DNA of 64,000 bases. Origin: Xiphophorus maculatus. Lineage: Eukaryota > Chordata > Actinopteri > Cyprinodontiformes > Poeciliidae. The position numbers and the translations under genes were made by a program. Location: positions 1,340,382-1,404,381 of the forward strand of contig NC_036454.1 in assembly GCF_002775205.1 (NCBI RefSeq), in the 5' to 3' direction. Below, piece after piece: positions 30,615 through 42,827 of this stretch; the stretch's first letter is position 1; every line of letters begins with the position of its first letter. The notes under the pieces were generated by a model. That model did not search any database, was not told the DNA's origin, and worked only from the letters and a program-made list of their open reading frames with translations.

Positions 30615-33060
30615 TAATCAATCAATCAAATGTTATTTGTATAGCACATTTCAGCAGCAAGACATTTCAAAGAGCTTTACATCATAACAAACTGACTTTG
30701 TAACTGTCTTTATGTGGCTCTGGAGGTTCAGGTCAGAGTCCATCACTACTCCCAGGTTTCGGGCTGATCGCTGGTTTTTAGTTGTAATAACTGAAGCTGT
30801 GCATTGACTCTAGATCTATAGCTCTAGATCTATGACTATATATCTTTAACTCTAGATCTATGACTCTATATTTATAACTCTAGATCTATGACTCTAGATC
30901 ACAGGTCTCAAACTCCAGGCCTCGAGGGCCGCTGTCCTGCAGTTTTTAGATGTGCCACAAGTACAAACCACTGGAATGAAATGACTTAATGACCTCCTCC
31001 TTGTGTAGATCAGTTCTCCAGAGCCTTAATGACCTAATTATTCTGTTCAGGTGGTGCAGCAGAGGCTCATCTAAAAGTTGCAGGACAGCGGCCCTTGAGG
31101 ACTGGAGTTCGACACCCCTGCGATAGATGTTCCTCTTTAGGTCCAACAATAATAACTTCAGTTTTGTTTCTGTTCAGCTGGAGAAAGTTTTGGCACATCC
31201 ACACATTTATCTGTTCTAAGCATCTGTTCAGTGATTGGATGGGGTCAAAGGTCACCTGGTGACATCGTAATGTAGAGCTGTGTGTCATCTGCATAGTTAT
31301 GGTAGCTAATATTATTTCCTGTTATAACCTGAGCTAGTGGGAGCATATAAATATTGAATAAGAGGGGTCCTAGGATTGAACCTTGGGGTACCCCACATGT
31401 GACCTTTGACCTCTTTGATGAGAAGAGGTCAAACTCTCCAGTCGATTCAGTAATATGTCATGGTCAACACTGAGGTCCAACAGAACCAGCACTGTGGTTC
31501 TGCCACAGTCCGTATTTATATGGATGTCATTGAACACTTTGACTAGGCCAGTCTCTGTGCTGTGGTAACCATGGAAACCAGACTGGAAGGAGTCAAAGCG
31601 GTTGGTTATAGTTAGGAAGCTAGTTAATTGTTTACACAGCTTTTTCAATAACTTTGCTGATGAATGGGAGGTCAGAGGTCAGAGGTCGGCCTGTAATTCT
31701 GCAGTAGTGATTTGTCCAGATTGTTCTTTTTTATCAGTGGTTTGATTACTGCTGTTTTCAAAGCCTGGGGGAAAACGCCTGATGAGAGCGATGAGTTACT
31801 ATCTGGATCAGATCAGCAGCAATAACAGGCAGGACTTTCTTAAAGAAATGTTCTAGAGTTATAGATCTAGGACATCCAGACAGCAGGAACTGGAGCTTAT
31901 TGACTTATAATTTCCTGTAGGGTTTTATAATTAAGTAGTTGAAATTGGGTCATTTTTCCTGTATTTGTTTTGTTTGGGTTCAGCATTGGTTCTGACTTTA
32001 TAGTGGATGTTCAGATTAATAATCCTATTTTATTAATTTTCTCTGAGAAGAAGCTGGAAAACTGGTTGCAGGCGGCAAAACATTGGAAATCAGGCGGTAA
32101 CGTCACAGGAGGGTTTGTGATTCTGTCAACTGTTGCAAATAAAGCTGGAGCATTGTTAATGTTTTTGTTTATGACATCTGCAAAGAAAGTCTCTCTTGCA
32201 TGTTTTAGTGTTAAATGATAGTTACGTAGACTTTCCTTATAGATGTCACAATGAACGTGAAGTTGAGTTTTACGCCATTTTCGTTCTGCCCTACGGCAGA
32301 GTTGTCTTGCAGATCTACTGTAACTGTTTGTGTATTTCTCCATGGAGATTTCTTTTTACCAGACACAACCTTCATTTTAATGGAATCAATAATATCTGAG
32401 ACTTTAGACTGAAAATCTTTTACCAACTTATCTACATCATTACAGCTTAAGGGTGAGGAAGAAGAGTAGATTTGATTAAAAGTTTCTGCTGTGTTTTCAG
32501 TGAGAGAACGTTTTGTGATGGTTGCTGTTTGTCCAAGTGGGTTAAAAGATAAAGAACTTTCAAAGATAACAGGAAGTGATGCGACAGGCGACATCAGTTA
32601 CAGAGACATTGGAAATATTCACAGCCTTACTGATAACCAGGTCCAGTGTGTGTCCTTGAGTGTGTGTTGCTTGTTTGACATGTTGTGTTAAACCAAAAGT
32701 CTCTAAAATATTAGCGAGCTTTTTTGCCCCTCTGTCTTGGGGGTTGTCAACATGAATGTTGAAATCACAGACAATTATTAAACAATCATAATCAATAGAT
32801 ATAAGAGATAGAAGTTCATTCAAGTCAGTAAAGAAATTTTCCACAAAAGTTGGAGTTTTGTATAGAGTTACAGTCAAAGTTCGTTTGTGGCCTTTAACCT
32901 CAATTCCAAGATACTCAAAGAGGTGAAGTGACCCAAAGAGATTTTACTACAGTTTATGGTATTCTTAAATATTGAAGCCACGCCTCCTCCTTTTTTATGT
33001 TTTCTATTCTCACTGAAGAAATTGTAGTTAGGAGGCGCAGATTCAATTAGTACGATCGAT
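30561..33060 (-). mobile_element. Decayed L2/Maui-like LINE, (CAAT)n-tailed
   Basis: The minus strand reads endonuclease remnants (CDFNIHVDNPQDRGAKKLAN, FGLTQHVKQATH, GHTLDLVISKAVNIS), then RT remnants (DSFQSGFHGYHSTETGLVKV, INTDCGRTTVLVLLDLS) and the 3' RT part ([31 protein letters not shown]). Many stops and deletions separate these. The + strand CAATCAAT run at 30567-30626 is its 3' tail (TGAT)n. MITE copy D sits inside. L2 clade by motif memory. Confidence 0.82.
30899..31123. mobile_element. hAT-type MITE copy D inside the L2 LINE
   Basis: ACAGGTCTCAAACTCCAGGC to GACTGGAGTTCGACACCCCTG, the same family as copies A and C. It interrupts the LINE 3' coding region, so it is younger than the LINE. 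Confidence 0.8.
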
Positions 33061-33265
33061 TCATTCATCCATCCATCCATCCATCCATCAGTTCATCATC
33101 CATCCATCCATCAGTTCATCATCCATCCATCCATCCATCCATCCATCCATCCATCCATCCATCCATCAGTTCATCATCCATCCATCCATCCATCCATCCA
33201 TCAGTTCATCATCCATCCATCCATCCATCCATCCATCCATCCATCCATCCATCCATCCATCCATC
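33061..33265 (+). repeat. (CATC)n microsatellite with CAGTTCATCAT interruptions
   Basis: About 200 bp of CATC runs separated by periodic CAGTTCATCATC, abutting the L2 5' remnant. Confidence 0.95.
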
Positions 33266-33654
33266 AGCACCTTTGGGTGAATGTAAACCTGAATCTATGG
33301 ACTCTGGACTTGCTGAGCGTTTTGCAGGTACTGGACATTCAACCAGCCCGGTTCTGAACTCTACAACATGTTCAAGCTTTTCTAAGGGAGTTGCTATGAA
33401 TCGGATCAGAACCAATGCTGAGACATAACAAAACCAGAACCCTGTCTTTATCCGTGGCCAAGATAATATTTTGCTTAAGTTTCTGAAGCCTGACTGAAAC
33501 TCAGACAGCTCACTCACCTGTTCAGGTGTGTTCCAGTCCCAATAATGTTCCAGGAAGCACAACAGACAAAAACTAAGAGACAAACAGTTACATTTCTGAG
33601 AATGAGGAAGATTATCATCAAATAGAAACACTGTGGACTGTGTACGAGTATTAA

Positions 33655-33966
33655 ATAAATCCATCCATCCATTTTCTAACCCCTGGTCCCCAGTGGGGTC
33701 AGGAGGAGCTGCTGCCTCTCCAGCTACGTTCCGGGCGAGAGGCGGGGTCACCTGGACAGGTCGCCAGTCTGTCGCAGGGCAACACAGAGACAGACAGGAC
33801 ACACAACGAGACCAATTAACCTAACCGTCATGTTTCTGGACTGTGGGAGGAAGCCGGAGAACCGGAGAGAACCCACCATGCACAGGGAGAACATGCAGAC
33901 TCACCCCGGGCCGGGAATCGAACCCAGAACCTTCTTGCTGCAAGGCAACAGCGCCACTGTGCAGCC
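33655..33966 (-). mobile_element. tRNA-derived SINE, second copy
   Basis: Matches the 10.1-kb SINE over most of its length (GGAGGAAGCCGGAGAACCGG, CGACCTGTCCAGGTGACCCC on the sense strand). Internal CA segment absent and tRNA head partly deleted. B-box GGGTTCGATTCCC retained. Tail GGATGGATGG at 33655. Confidence 0.85.
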
Positions 33967-35394
33967 CCTTAAATGTAACTAATTTAAGTTTTATTTCCAA
34001 TATTTATCTTGTCGGTATAATTATGGATGATTTGATGATGAGAATATTTGATAAATCCTTGGACAAAGAGAAGCTGATGAAACAAACTGCTTCCTGTTTA
34101 CAAGTTTTAACCAGTCGTTTCTGAGCAGGACAGGTCAGTCCCAGATGGTTAACCTCATCCAGATGATTTATAGATCAGTCTGCTGATGAACACGAACAGG
34201 TTAGTCAAGGTTAACCAGGCTAAACTACTCGCTAATTAACCAGGCTCCTGATTGGCTAGCGGCTGCACGTGACCTGAGTTAAAACTCTCCAATTTATCTA
34301 ATTTATTAAATCCATCCAACCATAATTTACTGCTGTAATTTTGAAGTGAATATTCAGACATGTTGGGGGGAGTATTGATAAAATTAAATAGCGTTATAAT
34401 GGACCTTACCAAGCTCCGCCCACAACCGACCCACGTGACCCCAAGTCTCACAAACAAAGCCTGGTTGTTTCTCTGTAAACATGACTGATTACTGAATCAT
34501 TTCTAGCGGATTTTCACAATAAATCAGCTACTAAATGGACAGAGGAACTAACAAGTTCATGTCATCATCTGGGAGGAGGTTACTGGTTTCTCAGTCACAA
34601 GCTGGTTGCAAACCTGAGGCCAGCAGGTGTCAGTCAGTTATGGTAGATCTGAACTTTGACCTCAGTATGAGAAGCTACAGACTGATGGGAACCAAAGAGC
34701 TCTGTAAAGGTAAAGGCAAATCTTCTGAAGCTGGGATATAATTAATTTAATTTCACATAATTACCGCGGTAGAAGCCATTTGTTTGTTAAATTTTATGAA
34801 ATATATTTGTTCTATTTGATGTTTGTTGTGAATGACGTAAACTCACAAACAACGAGGTAATTAGTCCAACGTTTAGAAACTACAGCAGCTGTAATGAGCC
34901 ACAGCAAAGGGAAACAAAGGTAAAATAACCTGAACAGGTGATCAACTCAAAACCACTCCTACCTTTTTACTCTCTCTCTTTGTATTTTAAGCACACCTGT
35001 TACCGTGGCAACCGCCTGCGCCCCGCAAGACGAGCAAAGATTATGTTAAAAACAACATTCAGTCCGTTACTGTATCAAGTTTCCAGGTTTGATATTTATT
35101 TCTCGATTATTAATCAGCTCTTCCCTGAACACAGCGATGGTTGACTGACTAGCTGTACTTGGGGTTCCGAGAAGATGGCGGACAGGGCAGTCATGTTTCT
35201 CTGAGCTCCCGACTCTAAACTACGTTATGAAGTAAAACTACTAGTAAATATTTGTAAAAATCAGTTCTCAGCTTGAAGTTTGAAGAAAAGCAATAAGTTT
35301 CTGCCACCTGCAGTCAAGACTTCGCATTCTAAAAGTGATCACGACTATTCTGGGCCAATGGAATCAGCTGCAGCTGGCAAACGGAAAGGGAAGC

Positions 35395-35757
35395 CAGAAC
35401 CCCGACCAGTACCCTGACCAGTACCCAGACCAGTACCCCGACCAGAACCCCGACCAGAGCCCCGACCAGAGCCCCGACCAGAACCCAGACCAGTACCCAG
35501 ACCAGTACCCCGACCAGAACCCCGACCAGAGCCCCGACCAGAACCCAGACCAGTACCCAGACCAGTACCCCGACCAGAACCCCGACCAGAGCCCCGACCA
35601 GAACCCAGACCAGTACCCAGACCAGAACCCTGACCAGAACCCAGACCAGTACCCAGACCAGAACCCTGACCAGTACCCAGACCAGTACCCAGACCAGAAC
35701 CCTGACCAGAACCCAGACCAGTACCCAGACCAGAACCCTGACCAGAACCCGCACCAG
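35395..35757 (+). repeat. 12-bp minisatellite (CAGTACCCAGAC) inside the LINE 5' region
   Basis: About 30 units of GACCAGTACCCA/GACCAGAACCCC. Period 12 leaves open frames in several frames on both strands ([17 protein letters not shown]). It lies after the LINE's GATGGCGG start, near where ORF1 would begin. Confidence 0.93.
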
Positions 35758-37062
35758 CACTCCGGAAAAAAACACACACATGGAAAAAAGAACCAAAGGT
35801 TCGTCCCAGGATCAAATGAACACTGAGGCTATTTTAAGAGCTATAAGTTCCTTAGGACAGAAATTAAATGACCGCATGGAGGAAGTTGGCATGTAAATGA
35901 AGCAGCACAGTGCTATGCTAGCGGCTATTGCTAAATCGGTTCAGCTCAACTCAGAGGAGCTAAACGATTGCAAAAAGAAAATAATAGAACTGGAGAAACA
36001 AGTGGATACACTCTCCAAAGAGAACATGAAGGAGACCTGAACAGTGAAAGATATAAAAGACGGTGGAGCCTCGGCATAAAGGGAAAAAGGAAAAGTCTGG
36101 TGAGAACATCTGAGATGAAGTTGTGGCGCTTCTGGGCAAAATTACACCTGATTTGGCTTCAAAGATGGATGAAGAGGTTGATGTTGTCCAGAGTGGGTCA
36201 AAAGATGCATAACAGGGACAGACAGATCATCATTCTGTTTGTGAGACGAGCCTTGAGAGACGACATCTGGAAGAAAACTAAAACTTCTCCAGTTTGCAAA
36301 GAAGAAGGAGTTCGCTTCTCTGAAGATTTGACACCAGAAGACTGGAAAGCAAGACAAGAACTGTGGCCAAAAATTGAAAAAGCAAGAAAAGAAGGCAAAG
36401 CTGCAGATTTCAGGGCCCGTTTGGGTTCATTGAAGGAAAACGCATCATGGATATTTCTTCAGCTGAGAAGTGAGATGCAGCAGAAATGAACATGGAAAGG
36501 TAGAGGACAGTCCTGTTAATGGGACCTTTTCACTCTCCTAAACCGTTTGTTCATCTATTCATGTGTTCATGTGTTCATGTGTTCATGTGTTCATCTGCTC
36601 TACTGTTCAGATAAAAACCGATTTTTCTTTTGTTTCTTTTAACACAAATGGACTAAAAGACTCACTTAAACGGAAAGCAGTTTTTTGTTTTGTAAAGGAC
36701 AACAAGCACACTGCAGCTTTTTACAGGAAACTCATTCTGATGCATCTGACGTGAAGTTCTGGTCGCAGCAATGGGAGATAAAATTCTCTTCAGGGACAAA
36801 TGGACCTGCTGGAGTCGCCATCTGCTTTCTCAGGTGTCCAGTAAGATTTTGAGTGAGAAAGCAGATAAGGATGGACATTCCTGTGTTTTAAAGTTGATAA
36901 TGTCCCAATAATTTTGTTAAACATTTATGGATATAATAATGATCAATACAACAGGAATCTGTTACATCAAATAACAAGGGTTATTGTGGAGCTCACTGCT
37001 GATTTTCCTACTGATCATATCGTAGTTGGAGGGGATTTCAACTTTTAACTCCAGATGAATGT

Positions 37063-37411
37063 TTGGATCGATGGATCAATGGATCGATGGATCGGTGGAT
37101 CGGTGGATCGATGGATCGGTGGATCGGTGGATCGATGGATCAATGGATCGATGGATCGATGGATCGGTGGATCGATGGATCGGTGGATCGATGGATCGGT
37201 GGATCGATGGATCGGTGGATCGATGGATCGATGGATCGGTGGATCGATGGATCGGTGGATCGGTGGATCGATGGATCGGTGGATCGGTGGATCGATGGAT
37301 CGGTGGATCGGTGGATCGATGGATCGGTGGATCGGTGGATCGGTGGATCGATGGATCGGTGGATCGGTGGATCGGTGGATTGATGGATCGATGGATCGGT
37401 GGATCGATGGC
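37063..37411 (+). repeat. 8/16-bp satellite (GGATCGATGGATCGGT) in the LINE endonuclease
   Basis: About 350 bp of GGATCGAT and GGATCGGT octamers in mixed order, just after GTAGTTGGAGGGGATTTCAA, which encodes VGGDFN-like endonuclease residues. All six frames are open ([16 protein letters not shown]). An expansion within the LINE, not a gene. Confidence 0.93.
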
Positions 37412-40400
37412 CTTCACTGCTGGTCAAAGAAACTCCAAATCCTATTCTTAAAGAATTTGTTAGTAACACAAATGAACAGACGTCTGCAGAGCGCTACACA
37501 GTGGAGTCAATCAGTTCACCTGGCACAAATCTAATGGTTATAGTAGATCAGGTATTGATTATTGGCTGGTATCTGCTGCAGTCCTAGAGTGTATTAAAGA
37601 AACAGAGATAGCAAACTGTCCTTTAAGTGATCACTGCATTATCAATTTAAAACTACAAAAACTGGATAAAAGTTCTAAACCCAATAATTACTGGAAATTG
37701 AATTCAAACCTTCTTATAAACTTAGAGTTTTGTCAATTTATTAAGGAACTTATTCTAAATATATCAAGTGACAATTCTATTGAAACACCAATTATTAAAT
37801 GGGAATACTTGAAATATAGTATTAGAAAATATTCAATTAAATTTGGTCAAGAGTTACATAGAAAAATAAAAGCAGAAGAGACAATGGTGATTAAAGATCT
37901 TATGTCACTTTACAGAAAATTAAGTTGGACTGATGAGGATAAAGAAATAATAAATAAATTGCAATCTAAATTAGATGAGATTTACATAAATAGGGCAAAA
38001 GGTGCTTAAGGTCCAGAGCCAGAAAAAAATAGTGCTTTTTTTTGTAACTTAGAAAAACATAGACAGGAATATAATTATTAATAGTCTTATAATTGATGAA
38101 GTGGAATGTTCTGAGAATAAGAGAATAACTGAAGAAGTATTTAAGTTTTATAGTAATCTTTATAAATCTTCACATACAGAACAAATTACTTCATCCTTTT
38201 TTGATAAAATAAATAATCTAGTTCCTGTTATTGATGAAAACTTCACAGAAGTCTGTGATGAAGAGCCAAGAATCTCTGAATTTGACATTTCTATAAGAAA
38301 TATGGCTTCTGACCGCCAGACGGCCTCACAGCTAATCTTTAGAAACATTTCTGGGAGGATTTAAAACTTTTGTTGTTTCAGGCTGTAGAAGAATGTGTTA
38401 GTAGGAAGGAACTCATGGAAACTATAAAACAAGGTGTAATTAAACTAATCCCAAAACCTGGTAAAGATAAGAAAAATGTAAATAATTTAAGGCCTATCAC
38501 GCTGTTGATCACTGACTACAAGATCTTAACTAAAGTTTTGGCAATGAGGTTAAAAACTGGTTTACCTAAAATAATTAGTCAAACCCAATCCGGCTTTCTG
38601 AAAGGCAGATCCATCATAACAACATGCGCCTGGTTCTGGACCTTATTGATTATAGTCATTAATAAAAGATGATGGTTTTATGTTGTTTTTAGATTTACAC
38701 AAAGCATTTGATTCTGTGGAACATCAATTTATTGTTAACACATTGAGACATTTTGGTTTTGGAAATAGTTTTCTTAATATGATTACCATGTTAAACACCA
38801 ATATTAACACTTATATATATATATATATATTAATATTAAGCTGTGTGTCTTTGTCACATGCCCCAGATTCAAAGTAGAAAGGAGAATCAGACCAGGCTGC
38901 AGTATCTCGCCTCTCTTATTTATTTTAGTCACAGAACTTCCAGCAATAACAATTAAAAACTCTAATATTGAAGGTCTGGAAATAAATAACCAGAAAATAA
39001 TCATTAGCCAATTGGCAGATGATACAACCCTCTTCCTAAAAAACGAAGAACAAATTCCTCCAGCTCTACAGGAAATAAAGTTGTTCTCTCAGCCTCAGGG
39101 CTGCAGATAAATGTAAATAAATGTGAAATTATGAGTATCCATAATTGTTCTGATTCTTCAATTTCCAATATTCCAGTTAAAAATGAAGTTAAATACTTAG
39201 GCATGTGGATTACTAAGTGTAGAGCTACCAGTGTTAGAAAAGATTTACTAGACAACATTGATAAATGTGGCAAGACCTTAAATATTTGGCTTCAAAGAGA
39301 CTTGATGTTGTTTGGTAGAACTTTATTAACAAAAACTGAATCCTTATACAGGCTGACGTTTCCTGCATATTCCTTAGCCGTCCCTCCAAATATCATAAAA
39401 CAGATTAAATTTTAATTTTATTTTGAAAAACAAGCACCATTACATCAGAAAAAGTGATTTGCTAAAACATTTGAGGAAGGTGGTATCAAGGCAATCGATT
39501 TTTAAATTATGAATGGTACTTTAAAAATTAGATGGCTTCAGTCCTTTTTAAAAAACGATGATTTTATTTGGTTTGTTAAACCGTCGTTCGTATTTCAAAA
39601 AGTTGGAGCTATTGAGCTGTTATTGAAATGTGATTTTGAATTATCTAAACTTCCTACAACTCTCTAATTTCCACCAACAGGTTTTGTTACAGAGGAAGTT
39701 TATGTTTAAATAACTTCAGCCTCATAATGTTCCACTGTGGAACAACAGAGCCATTCTATGTGTAGAAGATCTATGTTTCTAGAAGATTGGTGGAATAAAC
39801 AAATCTGGTCAATTACTCATTTACTGGATGGAAATGGTGATATTCTAAGTTTGGAGGAATTTAACAGGAAATATGGAGCTGATTGTTCACTAACAATTTA
39901 TTAAAAAGTTTTATATAGTTTCACTAATGTCCTCATTCAGTCAGTTAAAATCTATTTACCTAATTTCTTTATTCCAAGACTCCATAAGATTCAAATTGAG
40001 CTTGTGGACATTAGAGATAATAAATGCAATAACAGGTTTTTGAATCAGTATCTATAAATATTATGTACCCAGGAAGAACAAAAAGCACAGTTCTCTTACA
40101 AAATGTTAACAAATCTATGATAGTCAAAATTAGGACAAATTATTTGAAATTCCCAATTCCTCCTAAATATAAAGAATTACATTTTAAAATAATAAATAAC
40201 ATTTATCCTTCAAATGAGTTCTGAAGAGAGAGATTTAAGTTTAATGTTGAGAATTGTGGTTTTTGTAAAACTCAGTTGGAAACAACTAAACATTTGTTTT
40301 ATGAATGTAAAGAAATATTAAACTTTTGGGATCAACTTCGAAACTTTCTGTCTTCTAAAACAATAAATGTGGATTTTATTTCCTTACAAAACATTAAATT

Positions 40401-41583
40401 CGGTTTATCTATCAAAGAAAAAATATTTTAATTTTTAGTCAATGTTCTAATGATTATAACCAAATATTATATCCATAAATGTCGCTGTGCAAAATGCTGC
40501 CTGTCATTCTCTGCTGTAAAAAATGATCTTTCCTTTTTTAAAAATGTCTGAGAAAGATGCAGAATTTAAACGCAATTAAAATGTTTGAGTTTATGGAAGA
40601 ATTTCAGTTAGTAGTCCCCTCTGATCAAATTATTTTATTTTATTATTATTTTTTATTATTATTATTTTATCTAATTTTATTTTATTTTTTCTTTTTTTTC
40701 ATTATTTTAATACTTGTTTTAGCCTTGCATCTAATTGGTTTTGTTAACAGCAGGAGTTGTGACATTAGTTTTTTTCTGTAATGTCTGTTATTGTCATGTT
40801 GTTTGAGGTTGTTATTGTTATTTTTGCAATAAAAAACAAAAGACTAGCTGTACTTGGTGCTAACGTGGCTAACAGAGTAACAGTTTAGTCCAAAGCCTTT
40901 TCTGCTAAAATAAAATCTTTAGTGTATGTCAGATACAGACACGTTGCATATTGATCTGTTTAGCTAACGTCAGACTGTGTAGCAGACAGGCTGCAAGGTG
41001 TACAAGTTGTATCAGTTCTGCCATTATGCTGTACTTAGCTAACGGGAAGCTAAGTGTGTTTGAGAGACGGCCACGCACGTGACCACGTAGAATGGGCATC
41101 AGCCAATGAAAAGCGGCCTCTGTGATAAGGTGCATGGCCATGAGACGCGATTCTGACGTATTTCCGCTTATTAGAGACACGGAAGTGCTGTGTTTGTCCT
41201 GATGTTGCTAATAAAGTTAAGGTTGAAAATACAAGTAGTAACAGGAAGTAATTCTCACAGACGGTTTCGTTTCTGGTTCCGAAGTTTCTGACAGTAGCGC
41301 TCCGCTCTACCGGACCCTTACCCGTCGGGCCCACTGCTGACGGTACCGATGAACCAGAACCGAGTCCGAACCACGAAACGTTGATACATCGTTGTTTTTG
41401 CCGCACAGCCTGATGGGTAAAATGGTAACAGCGCAGCGGCGGTGATTGGTGGAGACAGCTGGTCAAGGTGAGCGGCGGCAGGTTCGACCAAGCCCGGTTC
41501 TGCATCCGCTCCCGTAGAACCTGAAGGTCCAGTTCAGAACAACGGCTAAGGAGGAGGGCTCAGACTGGAATCATCAGAACCAG

Positions 41584-42825
41584 GTAAGTTCGGAAAGACG
41601 ATAATCCTACCCCATCGTCGGAGGACAAAGACTGATGGGTTCTAGCAGGTTCTGATCCTTTCGGGCCAGAACAAACCCTCCGTTCAGATAAAACCGGAGC
41701 CAGCAGAACCATAAAGAACCCGAGGCCCATTTGGACTGCTCCAGGCAGGTTCAGAACCAAGTCCAGCACCAGGTTCTGTTTGTCGCACTCAGGGCCAGCC
41801 CAAAGCATAAGCAAACTAAGCAGCCGCTTAGGGCCCCCAGGGCCACTAAGGGGCCCCTCAGTGGAGCTGATTGTTTTGTTTTTTTGGTAATAATTTCTGT
41901 CATTATAATATCAAAAGTTCACAATTTCCCCATGAAGTGATTTGTTTTTACAATTATTGATCATGTATGTAGAAATCATAATTTTATTGATAAATTGCTC
42001 TTGGGGCCCCTGGTGGGACCCATGCATGCTAATATCACAACTGCTGCTGTTGACAAAACCAATTAGATACAAGGCTAGAACAAAGTATTCAAATAATGAA
42101 AAAAATAAATAAATAAAAATAGATAAAATAAAAAATATAATAATAATAATAAAATAAAATAATTTGATCAGAGGGGACTACTAACTGAAATTCTTCCATA
42201 AACTCAAACATTTTAATTGTGTTTAAATTCTGCATCTTTCTCAGACATTTTTAAAAAAGGAAAGATCATTTTTTACAGCAGAGAATGACAGGCAGCATTT
42301 TGCACAGCGACATTTATGGATATAATATTTGGTTATAATCATCAGAACATTGACTGAAAATTCAAAAGTTTTTTCTTTGATAGATAAACCGAATTTAATG
42401 TTTTGTAAGGAAATAAAATCCACATTTATTGTTTTAGAAGACAGAAAGTTCTGAAGTTGATCCCAAAAGTTTAATATTTCTTTACATTCATAAAACAAAT
42501 GTTTAGTTGTTTCCAGTTGAGTTTTACAAAAACCACAATTCTCAACATTAAACTTAAATCTCTCTCTTCAGAACTCATTTGAAGGATAAACGTTATTTAT
42601 TACTTTAAAATGTAATTCTTTATATTTAGGGGAAAATGGTTCTGATGGACTTTAGACTGAAGAACCAACAGAACCGGCCGGATCCACATCCGTAGGTCCT
42701 GGACGGGCCGGTTCTGTTGGTATCACCAACCGAGTCCGAACCAGGTTTGGTTCATTTCTTGCATAAATTTAACCGGGCCGAGCCAGAACCAGAACTCTAC
42801 AGACAGTACTCTCTCTGTCCCGCAG
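41584..42825 (+). other. Inferred snapc4 5' UTR intron
   Basis: A consensus donor CAG|GTAAGT at 41581-41589 and the acceptor CTCTCTGTCCCGCAG at 42825, two bases before the snapc4 ATG, suggest a non-coding first exon ending at 41583. The intron contains a possible CAGGGCCAGCCC hAT-like repeat (about 41791-42055) and the truncated LINE. Confidence 0.55.
42060..42635 (-). mobile_element. 5'-truncated, inverted second copy of the L1-like 3' end
   Basis: The minus strand (42498-42241) encodes FYECKEILNFWDQLQNFLSS and SLQNIKFGLSIKEKTFEFSV, nearly identical in DNA to the + strand at about 40300-40550. It ends on the left in a T/A-rich tail. It sits in the inferred snapc4 5' UTR intron. Confidence 0.85.
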
Positions 42826-42827
42826 AC

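Larger units (their letters stand above)
35163..40841 (+). mobile_element. Full-length but broken L1/Tx1-like LINE with 16-bp TSD
   Basis: GACTAGCTGTACTTGG at 35147-35162 recurs at 40842-40857, marking a target duplication. The 5' end has GAGAAGATGGCGGACAGGG. ORF1-like residues (about 36000-36489) include IILFVRRALRDDIWKKTK and KARKEGKAADFRARLGSLKE. ORF2-like pieces: endonuclease start SFVSFNTNGLKDSLKRKAV (about 36630), RT NNLRPITLLITDYKILTKVL, QTQSGFLKGRSI, LDLHKAFDSVEHQFIV, GCSISPLLFILVTELPA and QLADDTTLFLKNEE with its DD pair. Frames are split by many stops. The 3' end is A/T-rich to 40841. Two minisatellites grew inside it. Confidence 0.88.
34401..41133 (-). mobile_element. TIR element (GGACCTTA ends) split by an L1-like LINE
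   Basis: The left end GGACCTTACCAAGCTCCGCC and right end TGATAAGGTGC match, in reverse, the intact copy at 60333-61075. About 1.04 kb of element remains once the LINE (35163-40841) is set aside. It carries about 300 bp near 34620-34920 that copy 2 lacks. Interior: AGGAACTAACAAGTTCATGT and GCTAACGTCAGACTGTGTAG. No transposase recognised. Confidence 0.8.

Noticed and set aside
35335-35826. Pro/Asp/Gln repeat protein (NPDQYPDQ) and Gly-rich antisense frames
   Set aside because: A 12-bp minisatellite inside a LINE keeps several frames open at once.
37055-37534. WIDGSMDR-type repeat protein
   Set aside because: An 8/16-bp satellite expansion in the LINE endonuclease region, open in all frames.
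41791-42055. hAT-like element starting CAGGGCCAGCCC
   Set aside because: The start looks like a known terminal repeat, but no matching right end or 8-bp duplication could be fixed, so it is not listed as a separate element.
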